From JANXQE01 sp035651635 (GTDB lineage Bacteria > Verrucomicrobiota > Verrucomicrobiia > Limisphaerales > UBA8199): DNA of 13,129 bases. Below, piece after piece: positions 1 to 4,262 of this stretch. Numbering within the stretch: position 1 is the stretch's first letter; each line of letters opens with the position of its first letter. The notes beneath the pieces were generated by a model, which was not told where the DNA came from, made no database searches, and saw only the letters and a list, made by a program, of their open reading frames with translations. Both the position numbers and the translations under genes were made by a program. Where the stretch lies: contig DASRFK010000161.1 in NCBI GenBank assembly GCA_035651635.1, forward strand, positions 1 to 13,129, written 5' to 3'.

Positions 1-116
1 TTATTTAAGCACCTTTTCTAAAAGTACCAGGCAAAAATTGCCTACCTAATCTAAATCTCGGTGCGGCTGGGCACGGCTATCCAACGCTAGGTCAGCTGAA
101 TTACCGAAAGGCATTA

Positions 117-185
117 GCCTTTAGGCGGCCCGGCGCCAAAAACGACTGAAAGCGCCACCCCAAATCGAATTCTAAAACACGCTCT
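117..185 (+). repeat. Palindromic repeat element, partial plus-oriented copy
   Basis: This begins inside the left palindrome arm (GCCTTTAGGCGG, 117-128), continues with the loop-type sequence CCCGGCGCCAAAA seen in the copy at 4027-4039, has a degenerate right arm, and ends in GAATTCTAAAACACGCTCT (167-185). That end matches the one at 4066-4082. The left terminal sequence is missing, so this is a 5'-truncated and eroded copy. Confidence 0.65.
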
Positions 186-204
186 CAGCAGTTTTAGCGC
201 GAGG

Positions 205-252
205 CCGCCTAAAGGCGGGACTCCAAACGACATTTTTAAAACACGCTCTAAG
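205..252 (-). repeat. Palindromic repeat element, partial minus-oriented copy
   Basis: On the minus strand this starts with the terminal sequence TTAGAGCGTGTTTTAAAAAT (up to about 252) and runs into the arm GGAGTCCCGCCTTTAGGCGG (complement of 205-224), exactly the arm of the intact copy at 4128-4147. The second arm is absent. Together with the remnant at 117-185 it forms a broken, inverted pair. Confidence 0.65.
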
Positions 253-274
253 GTTGTCGTGGCTCGGGTCACTT

Positions 275-295
275 TTCGGCCTTCGGGCTTCGGCC
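275..295 (+). repeat. Three tandem TTCGGSC heptamers
   Basis: TTCGGCC, TTCGGGC and TTCGGCC lie head to tail, followed by a looser TTCTTTCGGTCTTCG tail up to about 310. It is a short low-complexity intergenic tract with no visible function. Confidence 0.5.
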
Positions 296-794
296 TTCTT
301 TCGGTCTTCGTGTTTAGGTCTTTGGATTTTAAAGACAACACACCGTGTCTTTTCACAAAACAACGAGTGCGCAATCAAGAAAACCCTTAAAGAATTGAGT
401 GAACCCACGATCGGGAACAGTAAAAACACCTCCCGAACCAAATCCACCTTTCAGCTCGGATTCCTTGAACTCACCACAGCGTTCCCAAAATAGCTTTACC
501 CGCCCGTGCTCCCCAATAAGCCGAACGCATGGAAACCACCCGAATGTCTCGCCATAGGCGTGAACAATATCGTGCCGTTATCAACAGCCGTCCGCGCATC
601 ACGAAACGTAAGGCTTTCAACCGTTTTAACCGAGTGGTACCCCCTCCACGCTGAAGGGTAAACCCTACGGCAAAACAAGCAAGAAGTGGAATATCATAAC
701 ACCCGCTTACCAGGTTAACCCGTATGTCGTTAAGTGCATTCTTTACTCTTAGCCACACATATAGTCTCGGGAGCCAGGAGCGCTTTGAAACGTC

Positions 795-821
795 TAAAGT
801 CCGACTGCGTTGCGTCGATAG
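795..821 (+). promoter_or_regulatory. Sigma-28 (FliA-type) flagellar promoter
   Basis: TAAAGTCC (795-802), an 11-nt spacer (803-813) and GTCGATAG (814-821) closely match the flagellar sigma-28 consensus TAAAGTTT-N11-GCCGATAA, with the exact consensus spacing. Transcription would start near 828-830 and give a structured leader of about 130 nt before the first flagellin ATG at 962. It implies a FliA-type sigma factor elsewhere in the genome. Confidence 0.85.
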
Positions 822-840
822 CTGGAGCGTCGTAAAGACT

Positions 841-886
841 GGTGGCCAGCAACCAGAAAGAGTTGGCCGGGGAAAAGTGCGCCACC
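841..886 (+). promoter_or_regulatory. Distal leader hairpin of first flagellin mRNA
   Basis: GGTGGC (841-846) and GCCACC (881-886) are perfect 6-nt complements enclosing a region with an alternative stem, GGCCA (844-848) with TGGCC (864-868). The two pairings are mutually exclusive because they share bases 844-846. It lies in the transcribed leader between the sigma-28 promoter and the conserved hairpins. No counterpart of the same sequence occurs before the second flagellin. Confidence 0.4.
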
Positions 887-902
887 CGATTAATAGGGCA
901 CA

Positions 903-961
903 GCGGCACGGATTGCCGCGAAATACAGTCCCCCAAAAGGGGCTTACTCACGGAAAGAGTT
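903..961 (+). promoter_or_regulatory. Three-hairpin leader with CsrA-type site, first flagellin
   Basis: Hairpin P1 is GCGGCA (903-908) / TGCCGC (914-919). P2 is CCCC-AAAA-GGGG (931-942). P3 is ACTC (946-949) / GAGT (957-960) with the 7-nt loop ACGGAAA. The loop carries the ribosome-binding purines and the CsrA motif ANGGA (ACGGA, 950-954). The same pentamer recurs at 908-912 across the loop of P1. CsrA binding at P3 would cover the Shine-Dalgarno sequence. The same P1-P2-P3 order precedes the second flagellin. Structure and motifs are read from the sequence; CsrA binding is inferred. Confidence 0.7.
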
Positions 962-1774
962 ATGGTCATTAATACTAACTTGTCAGCTCAGAGCAGCGCT
1001 CAACTGCTTCTGTCTTCATCCACGCAGCTTAGCAAATCACTCGCCCGACTATCCTCGGGCTCAAGGATCACATCACCCGCAGACGACAGTGCCGGACTGG
1101 CGGTTTCAATGAAACTGACCGCTCAAATGGCCAGGATCGACGGGGCAACGAACAATGTTGGAAACGCAATCTCGTTCAACCAAACGCAAGACGGTTATCT
1201 CCAGAAGATAGGCGACGCGTTAAACCGCATGAGCGAATTGGCGGTCCTCGCTCAGGATATTACCAAATCAACCGGCGACCGCGCGCTGTACGATCAAGAG
1301 TTCCAAACATTGGACCGTTACATCTCCGATGTCGCGACCAAAGACTTCAACGGAGTAAGCCTGTTCAATGGAAACAGCCTGAGCGTTACGGTCGACAGCG
1401 AAGCAAACCTCTACCAAATGAGCGGCGTGGACCTCGGGAATGCCACCTATGCCGCCCTGACGGCCGACTCCATTGCGACCCTGAGCGGGCCGGCGAACGC
1501 CACCCAGTCATTGTCCGACGTCAAAAGCGCCATTAATCAATTGGCGGCCGATCGCGCTTCGCTCGGGGCGCATATTGAAACGCTCACGATGTATTCCGAT
1601 CAACTCGGCACGCTAAAGAATAACCTATCCTCCGCGAACAGTCGCATTATGGACGTTGATGTTGCCCAAGAGAGCACTCAGTACGCGAAATACAGCATTC
1701 TGGTTCAAACTGGCACGGCTATGCTCAGCCAAGCTAACGCCTTGCCACAGTCGGCTCTCAAGCTTCTGCAATAA
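962..1774 (+). CDS. Flagellin, first copy (270 aa)
   Basis: Structural subunit of the flagellar filament, exported by the flagellar type III system and polymerised outside the cell. The N-terminal D0/D1 region (about 1-140) starts MVINTNLSAQ and contains LARLSSGSRITSPADDSAGL (28-47), and the C-terminal D1/D0 region (about 185-270) ends SQANALPQSALKLLQ; both are classic flagellin signatures. Only about 45 variable residues separate them, so the surface D2/D3 domains are essentially absent. The ATG at 962 was chosen over the in-frame ATG at 842 because it gives the canonical flagellin N-terminus and follows a purine-rich ribosome-binding site (952-959). Transcription is probably from the sigma-28 promoter at 795. 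It is strongly similar to the next flagellin, so this is a tandem duplication. The LNRMSELAV segment (87-95) corresponds to the region that TLR5 recognises in enterobacterial flagellins. Confidence 0.97.
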   Translation: MVINTNLSAQSSAQLLLSSSTQLSKSLARLSSGSRITSPADDSAGLAVSMKLTAQMARIDGATNNVGNAISFNQTQDGYLQKIGDALNRMSELAVLAQDITKSTGDRALYDQEFQTLDRYISDVATKDFNGVSLFNGNSLSVTVDSEANLYQMSGVDLGNATYAALTADSIATLSGPANATQSLSDVKSAINQLAADRASLGAHIETLTMYSDQLGTLKNNLSSANSRIMDVDVAQESTQYAKYSILVQTGTAMLSQANALPQSALKLLQ

Positions 1775-1792
1775 ACCTCGGCTAACCATGGC

Positions 1793-1828
1793 AAGCCCCC
1801 GGGCAGGGATCGAACTGCCCGGGAGCTT
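1793..1828 (+). terminator. Strong hairpin after the first flagellin
   Basis: CCCGGGCAG (1798-1806) pairs perfectly with CTGCCCGGG (1815-1823) around an 8-nt loop. AAGC/GCTT extends the stem across one mismatch to 1793 and 1828. It begins 18 nt after the stop codon. There is no U-tract after the stem, so it may be a weak terminator, an mRNA-stabilising 3' structure, or a partial attenuator controlling read-through into the second flagellin. Confidence 0.5.
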
Positions 1829-1866
1829 CAGAAGCCAAATACCACTCTAACGAGGACTGAAGTCTT

Positions 1867-2028
1867 ATGAAAAAGAGCGAGGCAAACAGTAGACCCGGGA
1901 ACAAGACGATCCAACGGCTTTTCGAACCTGCTCCTACGGCGCCACGCGCCCAAGAAGCACGGTTCGAAGGAGGGCGGCTGGCGGCCCTATCCGGCCAGCA
2001 AGGAGCAAACAAACGGTCGCCTGAGTAA
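1867..2028 (+). CDS. Possible small ORF between the flagellins (53 aa)
   Basis: An uninterrupted frame starts MKKSEANSRPGNK and ends GANKRSPE. It is basic and hydrophilic, with no signal peptide or membrane segment. A GAGG lies about 11 nt before the ATG. I recognise no family. It fills about half of the 328-nt gap between the flagellins, overlaps the inverted repeat 1921-1968, and contains two AAGGA (ANGGA) motifs. It could be a real small protein or simply an open stretch of the second flagellin's leader. Codon choice is not distinctive enough to decide. Confidence 0.25.
   Translation: MKKSEANSRPGNKTIQRLFEPAPTAPRAQEARFEGGRLAALSGQQGANKRSPE
1921..1968 (+). repeat. Inverted repeat in the second flagellin leader
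   Basis: TTCGAACC (1921-1928) and GGTTCGAA (1961-1968) are perfect 8-nt complements separated by 32 nt. The right arm runs directly into AAGGAG (1967-1972), an ANGGA motif. A further stem follows, GCTGGC (1978-1983) with GCCAGC (1994-1999), next to a second AAGGA (2000-2004). Possibly part of the regulatory leader, or an operator-like site. Confidence 0.45.
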
Positions 2029-2040
2029 AAGACCCGTTTA

Positions 2041-2102
2041 ACGGCAGCAATGCCGTGTTACTAAAACAACCCCGAAAGGGGTGACTCATGGAAGGAGTCA
2101 GT
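2041..2102 (+). promoter_or_regulatory. Three-hairpin leader with CsrA-type site, second flagellin
   Basis: P1 is ACGGCA (2041-2046), a GCAA tetraloop and TGCCGT (2051-2056). P2 is CCCC, a GAAA tetraloop and GGGG (2070-2081). P3 is GACTC (2083-2087), the 7-nt loop ATGGAAG and GAGTC (2095-2099). The SD GGAAGGAG (2090-2097) is partly in this loop and partly in the stem, and overlaps ATGGA (2088-2092) and AAGGA (2092-2096), both ANGGA CsrA motifs. Order and position match the first flagellin leader. The outer P1 pair changes from G-C there to A-T here, a compensatory change. Both P1 and P2 loops here are GNRA type. No sigma-28 promoter is evident upstream. Confidence 0.72.
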
Positions 2103-2933
2103 ATGGTCATCAATACAAACATATCAGCACAAACAAGCGCACAACTGCTTAGTCAATCGAGTAGCATGTTGAGCAAGTCTCTAGCGCGGTTGTCGTCCGG
2201 GTCGAAGATTACTTCACCCGCCGATGACAGCGCCGGCCTTGCGGTCTCAATGAAACTCAACGCACAAATGTCCCGCATTGACGCAGCAACCAACAACGTG
2301 GGCAACGCCGTTTCATTCAACCAAACGCAGGACGGATATCTGCAGAAGGTCGGTGACGCGTTGAATCGGATGAGTGAATTGGCCGTCCTTGCACAGGACG
2401 TGACCAAGGCCACCGGGGATCGCGCCTTATACAATCAGGAGTTCACGACTTTGGCCAGTTACATCAAAGACGTGGGCACGAAGGACTTCAATGGCGTCAG
2501 TCTGTTCAATGGCACCGGTCTTACGGTGACGGTGGACAGCGAGGCCAACAAGTTCTCCATGACGGGCGTCGACATCATGGGCAGTGCCTCCTACACAAAC
2601 GTGGTCGGCACCACCCAGGGCACAACCACCAAAGACACGATTGACACTGCAACCAACGCACAGACGGCGCTGACCGATGTCAAAGTTGCGATCAGTCAAT
2701 TGGCCGCCGATCGCGCGAGCCTCGGATCAAACATCGAGAGCTTGGGCATGTATACCGACCAGCTCGGGACACTCAAAAACAACCTCTCTGCGGCGAATAG
2801 TCGTATTACCGACGTGGACGTGGCCCAGGAGAGCACTAACTACGCCAAATACAACATCCTGGTGCAGACCGGCACCGCGATGTTGGCCCAGGCGAACTCC
2901 CTTCCGCAATCGGCCCTTCGTCTTCTCCAATAA
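2103..2933 (+). CDS. Flagellin, second copy (276 aa)
   Basis: Filament subunit closely related to the upstream flagellin, with nearly the same N-terminal (1-140) and C-terminal (about 190-276, ending SALRLLQ) D0/D1 regions. The differences concentrate in the central stretch around 141-188, here richer in Thr (including TTQGTTTKDT) and six residues longer. Like its partner it lacks the large outer domains and has only about 276 residues, compared with about 500 in enterobacterial flagellin. The start at 2103 gives the canonical MVINTN N-terminus and lies 5 nt after the strong SD GGAAGGAG. The in-frame ATG at 2088 would add MEGVS and lies inside the hairpin carrying that SD, so it is unlikely. 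With no clear sigma-28 promoter of its own, it may rely on read-through from 795 or on an unrecognised promoter. Confidence 0.97.
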   Translation: MVINTNISAQTSAQLLSQSSSMLSKSLARLSSGSKITSPADDSAGLAVSMKLNAQMSRIDAATNNVGNAVSFNQTQDGYLQKVGDALNRMSELAVLAQDVTKATGDRALYNQEFTTLASYIKDVGTKDFNGVSLFNGTGLTVTVDSEANKFSMTGVDIMGSASYTNVVGTTQGTTTKDTIDTATNAQTALTDVKVAISQLAADRASLGSNIESLGMYTDQLGTLKNNLSAANSRITDVDVAQESTNYAKYNILVQTGTAMLAQANSLPQSALRLLQ

Positions 2934-2965
2934 GCCGAAGATGAACCGAGTGAACGAATGAGCAT

Positions 2966-2992
2966 CTCGGGCGGCGTTCTGCGCCGTCCGAG
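2966..2992 (+). terminator. Hairpin between second flagellin and fliW
   Basis: CTCGGGCGGCG (2966-2976) pairs with CGCCGTCCGAG (2982-2992), with one G-U pair and a 5-nt loop. It begins 32 nt after the flagellin stop and ends 24 nt before the fliW ATG. There is no run of T after it, so termination may be partial. It could set a higher flagellin-to-FliW transcript ratio within one operon. Confidence 0.55.
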
Positions 2993-3016
2993 CTTCACCA
3001 TTCAACTCTAATTCTA

Positions 3017-3460
3017 ATGAATCCGCTCACCTTCGACTCTGCACAGTCCGCGGGCCTCTCTTGCGCTGGTGCAGTGCGCCTGCCTCTCGGCTTGATGGGG
3101 TTTGAGCAGATTACGGACTACGTGCTCATCGCCGACCGGAACGAAGAGCCGTTTTGCTGGCTCCAGATTAAAGATCAGGAACAGTTGGGTTTCGTCCTGG
3201 TCAATGCATTGCAAATGGCGAGCGAGTACAGGCCAAGAATAACCGAAAGCGATGTGGAACTCCTCGGAATTAAAAAGCCGAAGGAGCTCCAAATTCTTAA
3301 TATTGTGACGAGCCATGAGGACAGCACGCTGACGGTAAACCTCAAAGCGCCCATCGTGATAAATCGCAGCACGAAAATTGGCAAGCAGGTCGTGCTGGCC
3401 AAGGCGTCCGGATATGGCGTCCAGCATCCTTTGGCACCCGATTGCTTTCGCGTTCTATAA
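3017..3460 (+). CDS. fliW: Flagellar assembly factor FliW (147 aa)
   Basis: FliW binds free flagellin in the cytoplasm and, when released as flagellin is secreted, binds CsrA and relieves its repression of flagellin translation (established in Bacillus subtilis and Campylobacter). Family motifs visible: LPLGLMGFE (22-30), PFCWLQ (45-50), the Asp/Glu-rich middle, TVNLKAPIVIN (106-116) and GKQVVL (122-127), ending near HPL. Length is normal for the family. The ATG at 3017 is the natural start, but no purine-rich ribosome-binding site precedes it. It sits directly between two flagellins and csrA, separated from csrA by 7 nt, which is the expected arrangement for this regulatory circuit. Confidence 0.96.
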   Translation: MNPLTFDSAQSAGLSCAGAVRLPLGLMGFEQITDYVLIADRNEEPFCWLQIKDQEQLGFVLVNALQMASEYRPRITESDVELLGIKKPKELQILNIVTSHEDSTLTVNLKAPIVINRSTKIGKQVVLAKASGYGVQHPLAPDCFRVL

Positions 3461-3461
3461 T
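3431..3461 (+). promoter_or_regulatory. Possible sigma-70-like promoter for csrA
   Basis: TTGGCA (3431-3436) and TATAAT (3456-3461) lie 19 nt apart at the very end of fliW; the -10 box overlaps the fliW stop codon. Initiation would fall at or next to the csrA ATG at 3468, giving a leaderless or nearly leaderless mRNA. The -10 is perfect, but the spacing is 2 nt long, and both boxes lie in or overlap coding sequence, so this could be chance. Confidence 0.3.
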
Positions 3462-3467
3462 CATCCC

Positions 3468-3827
3468 ATGCTAATTCTTTCCCGAAAGATCAGTGAGAGC
3501 ATCGTCATTGACGGGCGTATTAAAGTCACTGTGATTCGCCTCGACGGAAAGGTGGTTAAGCTTGGGATCGAAGCGCCCGTCGAGGTAGCCGTTCACCGGC
3601 AAGAGGTGTACGACGAGATTCAATTAAGCAATGAACAAGCAGTGCTGCATCAGACAGCTTCTCTACCTAAAGTAGTTCTGGCTCAACCTAAAAATTCGCC
3701 TTCGACCTTCAAACCCTGGCCAGGCGATGGTCGCAGTAAAAGCGTTCGCCGCCACGAAGGGCTGGAACATCCGTCGAGCGGCCCGCCGTGTGAGGGTGAA
3801 GAAAGCCGCGTTTTGCCAGTGGCGTGA
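3468..3827 (+). CDS. csrA: Carbon storage regulator CsrA with long C-terminal extension (119 aa)
   Basis: RNA-binding translational repressor that acts as a dimer on ANGGA motifs, usually in hairpin loops overlapping ribosome-binding sites. The core (1-60) starts MLILSRKISESIVIDG and keeps the RNA-contact residues Arg6 (in LSRK) and Arg44 (in VAVHRQEVYDEI), with KVVKLGIEAP in between. The start at 3468 gives the canonical N-terminus; upstream in-frame codons overlap fliW. Usual CsrA proteins have about 60-80 residues. This one continues for roughly 60 more, polar, Pro- and Ser-rich and basic (about 61-119), with no recognised domain. No Shine-Dalgarno sequence precedes it, so translation is probably coupled to fliW 7 nt upstream, or leaderless. 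Its likely targets are the two flagellin leaders in the same block. Confidence 0.94.
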   Translation: MLILSRKISESIVIDGRIKVTVIRLDGKVVKLGIEAPVEVAVHRQEVYDEIQLSNEQAVLHQTASLPKVVLAQPKNSPSTFKPWPGDGRSKSVRRHEGLEHPSSGPPCEGEESRVLPVA

Positions 3828-3958
3828 ATAAGAGCCGGCGGAAAAGTCCTTTGGCTCTCAACGTTTACTCGGGATGCCGAACTGAATGCCCCAGTGAACC
3901 GGTTCTTTTATCCCATCGAAGATTTCCCACCATAAGATTTGAGTCAGCATGCTCTCTT
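3828..3958. other. csrA to repeat-block gap
   Basis: About 130 nt with no gene. No T-tailed hairpin that would end the flagellar block was found here. The palindromic elements that follow may supply the 3' structure. Confidence 0.5.
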
Positions 3959-4082
3959 AGAGCGTGTTTTAAAAATTACCGACCCAGGCGTGGGAGTATG
4001 GTGCTCGGAGTCCCGCCTTTAGGCGGCCCGGCGCCAAAACCGCCTAAAGGCGGGACCCCAAACCGAATTCTAAAACGCGCTC
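3959..4082 (+). repeat. Palindromic repeat element, near-complete copy
   Basis: Starts AGAGCGTGTTTTAAAAAT (3959-3976), then a variable stretch, then an inverted repeat with 20-nt arms: GGAGTCCCGCCTTTAGGCGG (4007-4026) and its complement with one mismatch (4040-4059), around a 13-nt loop. It ends GAATTCTAAAACGCGCTCT (about 4064-4082). The ends are imperfect inverted repeats of each other, as in a MITE-like non-autonomous element. Each arm is itself a short palindrome. Confidence 0.75.
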
Positions 4083-4187
4083 TTAGAGCGCGCTTTAAAA
4101 ACCGGCCGGGTCGCGGGCGCCTGGCTTGGAGTCCCGCCTTTAGGCGGTTTCGGCGCTGAACCGCCTAAAGGCGGGACTCCAAACCGA
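4083..4187 (+). repeat. Palindromic repeat element, tandem second copy
   Basis: Joined to the previous copy through TTA. Starts AGAGCGCGCTTTAAAAAC (4085-4102) and contains perfect 20-nt inverted arms (4128-4147 and 4161-4180) around the 13-nt loop TTTCGGCGCTGAA. After the right arm it keeps AAACCGAA and then diverges, so the right terminal sequence is missing. The junction between copies (about 4073-4095) is itself nearly palindromic. Confidence 0.75.
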
Positions 4188-4205
4188 AGAACAGTCGTAA
4201 AAGCC

Positions 4206-4231
4206 AAAGGCCGGGCAACTGCCCGGCCTTT
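4206..4231 (-). terminator. Rho-independent-type terminator for the minus-strand gene
   Basis: AAAGGCCGGGC (4206-4216) and GCCCGGCCTTT (4221-4231) form an 11-bp stem with a 4-nt loop, 31 nt past the stop of the minus-strand gene. In the minus direction the stem ends in TTT and is followed by GGCTTTTACG, a reasonable U-rich tail. A-T pairs at the stem base could also let it work for plus-strand transcripts arriving from the flagellar block. Confidence 0.75.
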
Positions 4232-4262
4232 GCTGAGACTAACCCGTAGATTCCAATCTGCC

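Larger units (their letters stand above)
1..794. other. Gene-free region with repeat remnants
   Basis: No open reading frame here has a recognisable product or a convincing start. The frames present are short, overlap on both strands, and cross repeats. Contents are a weak AGGCAA/TTGCCT hairpin at 29-43, two palindromic-repeat remnants (117-185 and 205-252), and three tandem TTCGGSC-type heptamers at 275-295. Nothing recognisable was found between about 310 and 790. A promoter for the downstream flagellin begins at 795. Confidence 0.6.

Noticed and set aside
50..120. Possible c-di-GMP (GEMM) riboswitch near the left end
   Set aside because: Only loose resemblance (TTACCG, GAAAGG); the conserved core and paired stems are absent and no gene follows closely.
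471..758. 95-codon minus-strand frame upstream of the flagellins
   Set aside because: No recognisable family, overlapping frames on both strands, no ribosome-binding site and no signal or domain pattern; treated as chance.
842..961. Upstream in-frame extension of the first flagellin (start at 842)
   Set aside because: It would add 40 residues before the canonical MVINTN flagellin N-terminus and runs through the structured leader; the second flagellin confirms the start at 962.
3824..4159. 111-codon plus-strand frame after csrA
   Set aside because: It runs straight through both palindromic repeat elements and its translation reflects those repeats, not a protein.
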